Assembly: GCA_039183535.1 (NCBI GenBank)
Contig: JBCDBO010000074.1
Span: 1-15,152 of the forward strand
DNA length: 15,152 bases
Source of the DNA: JBCAXA01 sp039183535
GTDB lineage: Bacteria > Pseudomonadota > Gammaproteobacteria > Steroidobacterales > Woeseiaceae
Reading direction: 5' to 3'
The stretch's first letter is position 1. Every line of letters begins with the position of its first letter. A model generated the notes under the pieces. The model saw nothing but the letters and a program-made list of their open reading frames with translations, did no database searches and was not told the DNA's origin. Shown here one piece after another: positions 7,981 through 15,152 of the stretch. Both the position numbers and the translations under genes were made by a program.

Positions 7981-9338
7981 AACGCCGCGCTGTCTCGGCG
8001 TGTATTTACGATTGCTGTTAACGATTGAATCGCTGTATTGAGCTCATAGGCGTCAGGAAACTCGTCGATCGTCTCCTTAAGTTTTTGCAGCGCGCTAGGG
8101 TAATCCTGTTGTGCGATCATCGCTTTTGCTTGTCCGACCAAACCCTGTTGTCGATAGGCAGGAATGGCGGCCAGTCGCTGGAACGCAAGTAACGCTCGGG
8201 TTGCATTACTGCTCGACAACGCACCCTCGGCGTAGGCGAGAAGTGCTTGGCCGTTGCTCCCATCGCGATCGATCGCGCGGCGAAAATCGGCGACCGCTTG
8301 GGCCGTGTCGCCGTTTTTTTCCGCGATTCGACCCTTGATGAAATAGTAGCGGCTCTGCTGCGACGGCGAGTAGCTGTTCAAGCGTTGGCCCATCGCCGCG
8401 AGAACGTTGTTGGCGTATTGCTCTTGACCGTTACGGACCATCCAATCTGCGAGCTGGCTAACGAAGTCCATGTCTTTGCTGCCGGCTAAAATGGCCGCAG
8501 AGGCAAGTTCGCTGCCGCGCCGCGCGTTCCCGAGCTGCATGGCCAGTTGTGCGGCCGCACGTCGATTGTCCGTCGACTTATCGCCGAGTCGGAGACTCAT
8601 CTCAAGACTCGCCAAGGCGCTCACACGATCATCAACACGGAGCGATAGATCCGCACGTTGTTGCCATAGCGACGCATCGTTCGGCCGCTCTGCTAGTAAG
8701 TTTTCGAGCAAGCTGCGCGCCGTGCTGTAGTCGCCCGATGCCGTCAAAGCGAGTAATAATGCTTGCTTCCAACCGGTGTTTTTCGGCTCGAGTACCAGCG
8801 CGCGTTCGTAGGCGCTGACTGCGCCCCATGGATTGCCGAGTTTGACATTGAGGTAGCCAAGTTGGGCGAACGTCTGGGCGTCGCCCGCACCTAAACGCAC
8901 CGCTTCAGCGAGGTGCTTATGCGCGTCCGAAAGCTTGCCCTCAATTAAGTACAGCGTGCCAAGACCTGCGTGCGCGCGGGTGAAGCTCGGTGCTTTGTCG
9001 AGCGCTGCGCGATACGCGCGGATAGCGCTTGCATTGTCGTTCAAAGTCGCACTGATCTGTGCGCGGAGCACCTCGAACGGCGCACTCAGCTCGACTTCGC
9101 TCTCATTTAGGCGCTGCAGTGTCTCGCGGTACTTCGACTGGCGAACGAGCGAGCCCAATTCTTGACTAAGCGCAATCTCATCGGCCGTTATCGCCGGCTC
9201 AGTGACCCAGATAACGGGGTCGACCGGTTTAAAGACGAGCTGCGGTTCTGCAACGTCTATGGTCGGGTTCGCGGCCGCGTAAGGCCCGAGTGAGAGCAGC
9301 ATCGCCACAGATACCGCGGTTAGTCGTCTAGGTGCCAT
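7977..9338 (-). CDS. Periplasmic TPR protein of the TonB2-type system
   Basis: Encodes 453 residues. A signal peptide (MAPRRLTAVSVAMLLSLGPYAAA) precedes an N-terminal linker and then tetratricopeptide repeats from about residue 84 to the end. Examples are DNASAIRAYRAALDKAPSF, LSDAHKHLAEAVRLGAGDA, WGAVSAYERALVLEPKN and DTAQAVADFRRAIDRDGSN. TPR proteins are regularly encoded directly after tonB in TtpC-type TonB2 clusters, where they are thought to act as periplasmic or outer-membrane accessory scaffolds. Its ATG shares one base with the TonB stop (TGATG), and its stop overlaps the PepSY start by 4 bases. There is no lipobox Cys, so it should be soluble in the periplasm. Repeat family is firm; partner unknown. 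Confidence 0.88.
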   Translation of the reverse strand: MAPRRLTAVSVAMLLSLGPYAAANPTIDVAEPQLVFKPVDPVIWVTEPAITADEIALSQELGSLVRQSKYRETLQRLNESEVELSAPFEVLRAQISATLNDNASAIRAYRAALDKAPSFTRAHAGLGTLYLIEGKLSDAHKHLAEAVRLGAGDAQTFAQLGYLNVKLGNPWGAVSAYERALVLEPKNTGWKQALLLALTASGDYSTARSLLENLLAERPNDASLWQQRADLSLRVDDRVSALASLEMSLRLGDKSTDNRRAAAQLAMQLGNARRGSELASAAILAGSKDMDFVSQLADWMVRNGQEQYANNVLAAMGQRLNSYSPSQQSRYYFIKGRIAEKNGDTAQAVADFRRAIDRDGSNGQALLAYAEGALSSSNATRALLAFQRLAAIPAYRQQGLVGQAKAMIAQQDYPSALQKLKETIDEFPDAYELNTAIQSLTAIVNTRRDSAAL

Positions 9339-9979
9339 CAGTTAGACTTCAACGTTAGTGGCCAAATGAATGCCGCGCGTACCCGGCGGCCATCCTTTTC
9401 GGGTGGTGTAAAACGGGCTCGCCGGATGAGCGATCGAATCTGCGGTTCGAGCTCCGCGTGCGGATTGTCGATCAGTCGCCGCAGCGTGACGCCGCCGTTT
9501 TGATCGATAACGACTTGCGCTTGAATACTGACGCTGTCTATTCCTTGGCGCCGTAGGCTGTCCGGAAACTGAATCGATAAACTGGTTAGCAGTCGCGGTC
9601 GTCCATCTAATTGCGCTAACCCGAACTCTTGAATCGACGCACTCAAGTCCATGTCGAACTCAGGGGCAGGGACGTCTGGAATTGGTGCTTGTAAATCGTC
9701 GACCGACAGCGTTTGCTGAATTCTTGCCGGCGGTAACTTAAGAGCGCTGGTTGTCGATTGCCCGAGTTCCAAATTGAACGCTTCTTGCGCGGCGCTACGT
9801 TGCCGCTGCCGGGGCGGTGGTGGCGGTGGTGGTAACGCCGCGGCCATATCGATTCTCTGCAGCGATACCTCTGGGTTCTTCGGTGTAAACAAGCGCTGCA
9901 CTTCCGCCAGCCCAATGACTAACAATGCAACGACGACGATACTGACGAGCAGCGCTGTTGCCGATCGTTGCACGTTCAC
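9338..9979 (-). CDS. tonB2: TonB family energy transducer (TonB2 type)
   Basis: Encodes 213 residues. There is one N-terminal membrane helix (about 7-25), a short proline run (residues 50-56) and a C-terminal TonB domain (about 130-210) with FPDSLRRQGI and VVIDQNGGV, ending ARFTPPEKDGRRVRAAFIWPL. The protein would span the periplasm and pull on the TonB box of outer-membrane receptors, using proton motive force from ExbB/ExbD. The proline-rich spacer is short compared with E. coli TonB, as usual for TonB2 proteins. The first TonB_C motif reads FP where many members have YP. The start overlaps the ExbD stop by 4 bases (ATGA) and the stop overlaps the TPR start by 1 base. The symbol is by type, not by orthology test. 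Confidence 0.9.
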   Translation of the reverse strand: MNVQRSATALLVSIVVVALLVIGLAEVQRLFTPKNPEVSLQRIDMAAALPPPPPPPRQRQRSAAQEAFNLELGQSTTSALKLPPARIQQTLSVDDLQAPIPDVPAPEFDMDLSASIQEFGLAQLDGRPRLLTSLSIQFPDSLRRQGIDSVSIQAQVVIDQNGGVTLRRLIDNPHAELEPQIRSLIRRARFTPPEKDGRRVRAAFIWPLTLKSN

Positions 9980-10389
9980 TCGTCGGTCCTCGTCGCCAAT
10001 AACACGTTCTCGGCACCGGCGACTTTGAGCTGATCGATAACGCGCACGAGTTGCTGTGTCGTCACAGCCGCATCGGCCTGGATAACGACCGGGTCATCGG
10101 GCGCTTCAAGCAGTGGTTCGATGGTTGCGGGGATGCCGGTGACACCAATGTTGGCACCCGCATGCATGATCTCACCGCGAGCAGTCACAGCGATAATTAT
10201 TAGGTGCTTGTCGATGCGCGATGCGTTACTGGCCTCTGGTTTGTCGACTTTGACGCCCGCTTCACGCACGAAAACGGTCGAGACGATAAAGAAGATCAGC
10301 AGAATAAAGACGACATCGATTAGTGGCGACAGATCGATACGCGTCTCAGCCTCAGCGGCATGGTGTTGTTGCAGGCGCTCACGTATCAC
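9976..10389 (-). CDS. exbD2: ExbD/TolR family biopolymer transport protein
   Basis: Encodes 137 residues of the ExbD family. A short cytoplasmic N terminus leads to one membrane helix (about 23-41). It carries the invariant proton-carrying Asp25 in IDLSPLIDVVFILLIFF, then a periplasmic domain ending VIQADAAVTTQQLVRVIDQLKVAGAENVLLAT, all typical. With ExbB it forms the inner-membrane proton channel that energises TonB. The gene overlaps the ExbB stop by 11 bases and the TonB start by 4. All key residues are present and the length is normal. Confidence 0.95.
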   Translation of the reverse strand: MIRERLQQHHAAEAETRIDLSPLIDVVFILLIFFIVSTVFVREAGVKVDKPEASNASRIDKHLIIIAVTARGEIMHAGANIGVTGIPATIEPLLEAPDDPVVIQADAAVTTQQLVRVIDQLKVAGAENVLLATRTDE

Positions 10390-10771
10390 GTTGCGGCCTC
10401 GATGCTTTTAAACGACTGCCGAGCAACGCCAGCAATACCCAGCCGGGGATCACCAATAACAACCCGAGTTGCGTCGAATACATTGCCGTAGCAATGCCGC
10501 CGGATGCTAGCGTTTCCGGGTTGAAGCCGTGTTCGGCCGCCATTTGCCGAAATGTCTGCATGAGACCGACAACTGTCCCGTACAGACCCAGCAGCGGTAA
10601 TGCCCCTAACAACGTGCGAATTCCAGGTGCCCATTGTTCAAAGCGTTTGGCACGTACGGCTGTCTCGGCGCGCTCAAACCAAAGATCAAACAACAATCCG
10701 TAGGCGACGACGGCTGTTAGAAGAATCAACCAGATCGCCGGGTTGTTCAGTTGCCGTAAGAGATCGGTCAT
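10379..10771 (-). CDS. exbB2: Short ExbB/TolQ/MotA family proton channel protein
   Basis: Encodes only 130 residues, with three membrane helices near 11-30, 52-73 and 98-118. The core LLGALPLLGLYGTVVGLMQTF (about 54-74) and SGGIATAMYSTQLGLLLVIPG (about 90-110) are the conserved MotA/TolQ/ExbB motifs. It lacks the long cytoplasmic loop and N terminus of E. coli ExbB (244 residues). It is even shorter than most ExbB2 proteins I know of, yet start, stop and spacing give no sign of truncation. It overlaps the TtpC-like gene by 4 bases upstream and exbD by 11 bases downstream. It should form the pentameric channel around ExbD. The second ExbB-type domain in the TtpC-like protein is its likely partner. 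Confidence 0.9.
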   Translation of the reverse strand: MTDLLRQLNNPAIWLILLTAVVAYGLLFDLWFERAETAVRAKRFEQWAPGIRTLLGALPLLGLYGTVVGLMQTFRQMAAEHGFNPETLASGGIATAMYSTQLGLLLVIPGWVLLALLGSRLKASRPQRDT

Positions 10772-12060
10772 TGCGGTGTGCGCGCCGTTGCTGCGTTGCT
10801 GGCTTCGATCGCGAGCGACTCAAGCTGTCCCGCATAGTTGTCCGCCTTGCGTTTCAATAACGCGTGCACGATTAGTGCGGGCACGGCGACAACCAAGCCA
10901 AGTTCGGTGGTGACCAGGGCTTCGGATATCCCGCCCGAAACAACCGATGGGTCGCCGGAACCAAATACCGTCATCGCCCGGAATGTATTGATCATCCCAG
11001 AGACCGTCCCGAGTAACCCTAACAACGGTGAAACGGTGGCCGTAACGGCAACGGCACCGATCAAATGATGCAGTCGATAGCGCTCGCCAACCAAATAGTC
11101 GAACAATGTATCTTCGCGCAGTTGTGGTTGATCGGCGGTGGAGCGGATTGCCGTCACGAGGCCGGCTAAAGGCTGGGCCAGTTGCTGCGTATCGCCGTGC
11201 AATGCCGCGCGGACATCGCGGTGAGCGTTGGGGCCGATCGTTGGTAGGCGCACAAACTGCCAGATTTTGACTGCTGCGATCGCCAACGACAACAAGGCAA
11301 ACGACAGAATCGGTATCACCCAAACGCCACCGGCAGCGAGGTGGCCGAGCACCGACTGGCGCGATGCTTTGAGTTCCAAGTAACGCCCGAGCGTCGGGTC
11401 GAACGTGACAGCGGCACTGCCGCTCGTGCTCAATTGCTGCAACCGGCTAAGCGCCTCGTCCGTCAGCGGCCAAACCAAACGATCCTCATTTTCTGTTTCA
11501 AGCGGGCCCAGCAAACCACCGCCATCGCGGTACACAAACCAAGTCACCGGGCCAGCCGTAAGGGCACGTCCGTCGACAGCACCACCGTCCTCAAGAAAAA
11601 CGGTCGCATCGTCGAACACTGGACTTAAGCGCTTTTCGATATTCACCACCGCAGTGCCAAGCGTCGCGACGGCGGCGTCGAAAGTCCCGTCTGTAGTTGC
11701 GTTGCCGCTGACACGGCGCCCAAAGTCGAGGAGTACGTTTTGTTGATAACTCTCTTGGTCCTGCCAGCGCTTTAGCCGACCTTCGATTACCTCAAGCGCC
11801 AAGGTCTGGTCATCGCTACTTCTTTGCAACTCGGCTGCATCGCGACGCAATTCGATAACGCTTTGTTGGGCGCGGCGGATTCGATCGTTGAGCCGCGCGC
11901 TTGCAGTTGCGATGTTGCTCTCTTGACTGGCAAGACGCTGTCGCGCGCGCTCCACTTCGCCGCGTAACTGGCCGACGGTGGACGACTGGCCGTAACTGTC
12001 GGTAGCCATCCCAACCAGCAAGGTCGCCACAAGGGCGCCGATCAGTCGACGGCTATTCAT
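10768..12060 (-). CDS. TtpC-like protein: periplasmic coiled coil fused to MotA/TolQ/ExbB domain
   Basis: Encodes 430 residues. A signal peptide (MNSRRLIGALVATLLVGMATDSYGQ) is followed by a long charged coiled coil (about 28-115) and a periplasmic linker (about 125-235). A membrane helix (246-268) and an ExbB-like membrane region (about 330-402) complete it, with VSPLLGLLGTVSGMINTFRAM and SGGISEALVTTELGLVVAVPA as the signature. This layout matches TtpC, the extra component of the Vibrio TonB2 system needed for TonB2-dependent iron uptake. The coiled coil would reach into the periplasm. It overlaps the DUF3450 gene by 4 bases and the short exbB gene by 4 bases. Family is firm; the TtpC name is given by domain order and operon context. 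Confidence 0.9.
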   Translation of the reverse strand: MNSRRLIGALVATLLVGMATDSYGQSSTVGQLRGEVERARQRLASQESNIATASARLNDRIRRAQQSVIELRRDAAELQRSSDDQTLALEVIEGRLKRWQDQESYQQNVLLDFGRRVSGNATTDGTFDAAVATLGTAVVNIEKRLSPVFDDATVFLEDGGAVDGRALTAGPVTWFVYRDGGGLLGPLETENEDRLVWPLTDEALSRLQQLSTSGSAAVTFDPTLGRYLELKASRQSVLGHLAAGGVWVIPILSFALLSLAIAAVKIWQFVRLPTIGPNAHRDVRAALHGDTQQLAQPLAGLVTAIRSTADQPQLREDTLFDYLVGERYRLHHLIGAVAVTATVSPLLGLLGTVSGMINTFRAMTVFGSGDPSVVSGGISEALVTTELGLVVAVPALIVHALLKRKADNYAGQLESLAIEASNAATARTPQ

Positions 12061-12869
12061 GGTTGAGCCGTCGGGAACGAGACAGGCAAGGCCACCGGCG
12101 CGGCGAGCGCTGGGTTATCGAGCATATCGAAAGCAGCTGCCAGCTCGTCGGCCAGTGGGGTCGTCGGTGGCTGAGCCGCAGCCCAGCGCCACTGATCGTC
12201 GGCGGCACTGCCCGTGCCGACCAGAGCACGATCCGCACTTAAGTACCAGCCCTGAGCGAGGCCAAGATAGAGCTGTCGCACCTCGACAGGCCGACCGTCG
12301 GCGTTCGGCATCGTCGTTCGGTGCACAGTCACTCGGCGATCGAACTCGACGGCCGCTGACAGCAAGCTAACGATTGTCTGCAGTCGCTCACTGGCGGATG
12401 CGGAATCGCGGCTCGCGGCGATCGCGAGCTCATCGCGCCACATCTGCTGCAACGGTGGTGGCATACGCGGCAGTGTCGCCTGCAGCGACGTCTCTGCGGT
12501 TAACAGTGCTTCATCCAACGAACTCTGGTTCGCTTCGAAGGTGACCTGCTCAGCGGCCAGCTCAATACGGCGTTGGTCGACCTCATCGCTGGCCGTTCGG
12601 CGACTGTCGATGAACTCCTGCAAAGACTTGCGTTCTTGCTCGAGGAGTTCGAGCTGCAGGCGTAGCAGCGGCTCACGCTCGCGCCAGCCTGCCGCCAGCG
12701 TCGAACTTTGGCGTTCGAGCGAGTTCCATTGGCGGACGAGTTGATCGACCTCACGCCATGGCTCATCCGCTTTGGCGCGGCGGTCGGGCAGCGCGGTCGC
12801 GAGGAAAACTAGCGCGGCCGCGAACCCAAATGCATGGCCGAATCGGACTCGAACCGCTGGCTGTCTCAT
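12057..12869 (-). CDS. DUF3450 family periplasmic coiled-coil protein
   Basis: Encodes 270 residues from the ATG at 12869 (MRQPAVRVRFGHAFG). A signal peptide with hydrophobic core FAAALVFLATAL and likely cleavage after AKA precede the mature chain. The body is a coiled coil (about 35-130) followed by a globular part with VEVRQLYLGLAQGWYLS, the DUF3450 hallmark. ATGs at 12881 and 12971 are in frame; the latter would bury the signal peptide behind about 30 residues, so it is unlikely. DUF3450 genes head TonB2/TtpC operons in many marine gammaproteobacteria and probably act as periplasmic adaptors; no biochemical role is settled. It is the first gene of the overlapping run and faces the Fur-box control region. 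The Shine-Dalgarno is weak, so the exact start is uncertain. Confidence 0.85.
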   Translation of the reverse strand: MRQPAVRVRFGHAFGFAAALVFLATALPDRRAKADEPWREVDQLVRQWNSLERQSSTLAAGWREREPLLRLQLELLEQERKSLQEFIDSRRTASDEVDQRRIELAAEQVTFEANQSSLDEALLTAETSLQATLPRMPPPLQQMWRDELAIAASRDSASASERLQTIVSLLSAAVEFDRRVTVHRTTMPNADGRPVEVRQLYLGLAQGWYLSADRALVGTGSAADDQWRWAAAQPPTTPLADELAAAFDMLDNPALAAPVALPVSFPTAQP

Positions 12870-13072
12870 CGTTGTTCGCATCTTTAGATGTATGAATTCA
12901 CAAGTTAATAACTCGAGAGAGGGGTGCGCCATCCGCACTGTCGTTGTGCACCCAAATTTTCGGCGGGACATTACCTTACCTGTAACTAAAAAAACAAATG
13001 AGAATCATTTGCATTAGTTTCATGAACGTGCCATTCTCCGCCACGACGTGTACCTATCGTGAGACTGCAATC
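12870..13072. promoter_or_regulatory. Divergent control region between the TonB operon and the EF-hand/ApbE operon
   Basis: These 203 bases separate the DUF3450 start from the EF-hand start and hold the Fur box near their right-hand third. The region is AT-rich around 12980-13020. No promoter hexamers stand out enough on either strand to be named. One centrally placed operator could govern both operons. Confidence 0.6.
12997..13015. promoter_or_regulatory. Fur box (iron-responsive operator)
   Basis: AATGAGAATCATTTGCATT is a 19-base imperfect palindrome centred on the C at 13006, with seven of nine pairs intact. Its core differs from the Fur consensus (AATGATAATCATT) at one position. It lies 58 bases before the EF-hand ATG and 128 bases from the DUF3450 ATG, between two divergent operons whose content fits iron uptake. 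Fe(II)-Fur would repress here. Binding is inferred from the match. Confidence 0.75.
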
Positions 13073-14071
13073 ATGATCCGATTTTCTATTCTCGCTGCAA
13101 TTATCGGTGCGGCTAGCCCTGCATTCGCTGATGACTACGCCACGCCGGTAGACGCCGGTAAGTCGACGAAACTGACGGCTGAACAGCGCATGGATCGGTG
13201 GCGCCAAGAAGGTCGCCGGCTCAATTTCATCGCCGATCACGATCACGATAAAGACAATCGCGTCAGTTCGATGGAGTTCGAACAATCGCGGCGCACTCGT
13301 TTTGATGCCACCGACACCAATACCGATGGAGTCGTGGACGCACAGGAATATGTTTACGAGTGGGAAGACCGTCTAGACGCGCAGCTAGAGAAAGATCGCA
13401 GTGGTCGTGTGCGCCAAACCTACGTTCGATTTGCGGCAATGGACAAAGACGACGATGAGTTTATGTCGTGGGACGAGTACGCCGCCTCCGGTGAACGGAT
13501 GTTCACTGGCTTCGACACAAACAAAGACGGCATCGTCAATGCTCAGGATCCAAAGCGCACGCGGAACTGGACACCGAAGGCGAACAACGAGCTAACCGCG
13601 GAAGAGCGTGAGCAACGGCGCGAACGCAAAATGGCGTGGGCGCGGAACATGCTTGAGATGCCGACTACGCACAACTTGGACGGCATGATGGTCCGCTACG
13701 ATCTTGACCAGGATGGCGAAATTACCCGCGCTGAGTTCGATGGTAAGCGCCGTGCGGACTACGACGGTACGGACTTTAATGGCGATGGAACGCTTGACGC
13801 CGACGAGTATGCGAGCGAGTTTGAAGATCGTATGGACGCGGTTATCGAGACGTTTCGTGCCGATTCCGTACAGCAAAGTCAGCGTCGTTTCGAATCGCTG
13901 GACAAAAATGACGACGGCATCATGACGTTCGCCGAGTACCGCGAGTCTGGCAATCGAATTTTCGCGCGTTACGACGCAAGCCACGATGGCTACGTCAGCA
14001 ACGACGATCCGCTACCCGCACCATTCAGCGATGCGGACGCGCAAGAGGTGGTCGCGAAAACCGCGGACTAA
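13073..14071 (+). CDS. Secreted protein with eight EF-hand calcium-binding loops in two duplicated halves
   Basis: Encodes 332 residues from the ATG at 13073, where a clean signal peptide (MIRFSILAAIIGAASPAFA) begins. An in-frame upstream start at 12998 falls inside the Fur box and is rejected. Eight 12-residue EF loops start at residues 57, 81, 124, 148, 210, 234, 277 and 301. Each has D at position 1, D/N/S at 3, D at 5 and E or D at 12. Start-to-start steps are 24-43-24 in each half, with 62 residues across the middle. The halves also share flanking segments such as EDRLDAQLE and EDRMDAVIE. This is an internal duplication of a four-loop unit. The protein should bind several calcium ions in the periplasm or outside the cell. 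It probably shares a transcript with the ApbE-like gene 39 bases downstream. The role in iron uptake is unknown. Confidence 0.92.
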   Translation: MIRFSILAAIIGAASPAFADDYATPVDAGKSTKLTAEQRMDRWRQEGRRLNFIADHDHDKDNRVSSMEFEQSRRTRFDATDTNTDGVVDAQEYVYEWEDRLDAQLEKDRSGRVRQTYVRFAAMDKDDDEFMSWDEYAASGERMFTGFDTNKDGIVNAQDPKRTRNWTPKANNELTAEEREQRRERKMAWARNMLEMPTTHNLDGMMVRYDLDQDGEITRAEFDGKRRADYDGTDFNGDGTLDADEYASEFEDRMDAVIETFRADSVQQSQRRFESLDKNDDGIMTFAEYRESGNRIFARYDASHDGYVSNDDPLPAPFSDADAQEVVAKTAD

Positions 14072-14110
14072 CAGACGGCGATTCGTCGCTCGATCCCTAG
14101 GGAAAATCCG

Positions 14111-15152
14111 ATGTTTAGTACTGCACTTCGCGGCACAGTAGCGGCTGCGCTGGTTTCGCTCGCGCTACCGGTGTTGGCCGACTCGCACACTCGCCACGTC
14201 GACAATGTCCTTGGCACGAGCATGGACCTATCGATCGTCGGCGTTCGCACGTCCAAAGCCGACAAAGCGTTCGCTGCGGCGACAGCCGAGGCGGCGCGAC
14301 TTGAGGCGCTGTTGTCGGACTACCAGCCGGATAGCGAAGTATCGCGCCTGAATCGCGAGCGCACGCTGCCGTCACTGTCACCCGAACTCAGCGAATTGAT
14401 CGGCCACTGCCGCCGCTGGGAAACGTCGACGAGTGGCGCATTCAGTTGCAAGCTAGGTAAAGCGCGTGCGGTTTGGCGGCAAGCTGTGATTGACGATGCC
14501 ATTCCGGACCGCCGTACCTTGCGTGCAATGGCGCGGCAGTTGCGCTCGATCGAACTTCCCGAGCCGACCGGTGGCGCCTACACATTACCCGACACGGTTG
14601 AGCTCGATGTGAACGGCCTCGCCAAGGGCTATGTTATCGATAAGGTGCTCGCTGCAATGCGCGGCGTAGCACCGGCGGCGATCGGTATCAAAGTCGATAT
14701 CGGCGGCGACGGGCTTTACAGCGGCCTCGGCCCCGACAACGAGCCGTGGCGTGTCGGCCTGACCAATGCCGACACGGACAGCGAAGCCCCCAATGGGGTT
14801 GTTGCTGTGCAGAACGCAGCGGTCGCAGCCAGTGGGCATGACGCGCGTGGTATGACCATTCGGCGACGTCAATTCAGTCACATTCTTGCGGCTCGCGATG
14901 CGTGGCCGACGCAACATCAAGTGGCGAGCTACGTGACGGCGCCAACGGCAGTTGCTGCCGATGTTGTTGCGACTCTCGCCGCCAGCTTGGCGCCCGCCGA
15001 CAGCCTAGAATGGGTCGGCGCGCAAGCGGATATCGAAGCGCTGTTGGTTCTGCCAAGCGGACGGCAAATTGCCTCAACTGGCTGGCGGCAAAACGAGGTA
15101 TTGGCTGACGCCGGGCCACTGCCTTTGTTGTCGGTCACCTACGAAATTCCGA
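14111..15152 (+). CDS. ApbE-type FAD:protein FMN transferase, partial, probably fused to a DUF2271-like domain
   Basis: Gives 347 residues and runs off the right edge. A signal peptide (MFSTALRGTVAAALVSLALPVLA) is followed by the ApbE fold, which moves FMN from FAD onto Ser/Thr of target proteins in the periplasm. Motifs are LLSDYQPDSEVSRLN (67-81), SGAF (108-111), LDVNGLAKGYVID (165-177), IGGDG (197-201), AVAASG (237-242), SHIL (256-259) and the metal-site segment AADVVATLA with Asp284 and Thr288. The usual D-G-G-x-A-K-G motif reads LDVNGLAKG, and GAFDxTxGPL reads GAFSCKLGKA, so it belongs to a divergent branch. After the ApbE domain the frame continues with LPLLSVTYEIP, which resembles the first strand of DUF2271 and points to a fusion. 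AGGGA lies 8 bases before the ATG. Not a lipoprotein by its signal. Confidence 0.88.
   Translation, partial: MFSTALRGTVAAALVSLALPVLADSHTRHVDNVLGTSMDLSIVGVRTSKADKAFAAATAEAARLEALLSDYQPDSEVSRLNRERTLPSLSPELSELIGHCRRWETSTSGAFSCKLGKARAVWRQAVIDDAIPDRRTLRAMARQLRSIELPEPTGGAYTLPDTVELDVNGLAKGYVIDKVLAAMRGVAPAAIGIKVDIGGDGLYSGLGPDNEPWRVGLTNADTDSEAPNGVVAVQNAAVAASGHDARGMTIRRRQFSHILAARDAWPTQHQVASYVTAPTAVAADVVATLAASLAPADSLEWVGAQADIEALLVLPSGRQIASTGWRQNEVLADAGPLPLLSVTYEIP

Noticed and set aside
10820..11323. A 167-residue minus-strand reading frame inside the TtpC-like gene
   Set aside because: It is a shadow of the real frame, arginine-rich and without any recognisable motif or ribosome site.
12898..12971. Longer DUF3450 start at 12971
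   Set aside because: It would bury the signal peptide about 35 residues into the protein, and there is no ribosome site.
14078..14089. Small hairpin GCGA-TTCG-TCGC between the EF-hand and ApbE genes
   Set aside because: The 4-base stem lacks a T run; it is too weak for a terminator and the genes are probably co-transcribed.
1..15152. CRISPR arrays, tRNA/rRNA genes, insertion sequences, toxin-antitoxin or phage-defence genes
   Set aside because: I looked on both strands for regular direct repeats, cloverleaf-like elements, transposase motifs and terminal repeats and saw none.

Overview
The window looks like a chromosomal segment of a moderately GC-rich gammaproteobacterium, probably an aquatic or marine free-living one. 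The evidence is the TonB2/TtpC-type energy module with DUF3450, a gammaproteobacterial-type Zur box, a Fur box and the family content. I cannot name a genus. There are no tRNAs, rRNAs, insertion sequences, phage genes or CRISPR arrays; codon use looks even and genes are tightly packed.

Layout: (1) 1-2356, minus strand: a large two-component-regulator-propeller sensor (signal peptide, many propeller repeats, Y_Y_Y domain, membrane helix, start of a coiled coil), cut by the left edge before its output domain. (2) 2481-4901, plus: a membrane-anchored penicillin-acylase-family Ntn hydrolase, divergent from the sensor. (3) 4926-6855, plus: a zinc-starvation operon with a near-ideal Zur box over its promoter, a COG0523/CobW-type GTPase metallochaperone and a DUF1826 protein. 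(4) 6869-7171, minus: an unrecognised 100-residue protein. (5) 7369-12869, minus: seven genes whose ends overlap by 1-11 bases, reading DUF3450, TtpC-like (signal peptide, coiled coil and MotA/TolQ/ExbB domain), short ExbB, ExbD, TonB, TPR protein and PepSY-type membrane protein. (6) 12870-13072: a divergent control region with a Fur box. (7) 13073-15152, plus: a secreted protein with eight EF-hand loops, then an ApbE-type FMN transferase that appears to run into a second domain (DUF2271-like) at the right edge.

How the parts may work together: the minus-strand TonB module would energise outer-membrane receptors through the TtpC/ExbB/ExbD/TonB complex. The last gene of that module is a heme/quinol-type PepSY membrane protein, and the divergent operon encodes a periplasmic flavinyl transferase. 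A Fur box lies between them. The sum suggests an iron-starvation locus that joins TonB-driven import to periplasmic redox chemistry on the imported metal complex. That reading is inference; the families and sites are seen directly. Upstream lies a separate zinc-starvation operon, so two metal-starvation regulons sit side by side in the window.
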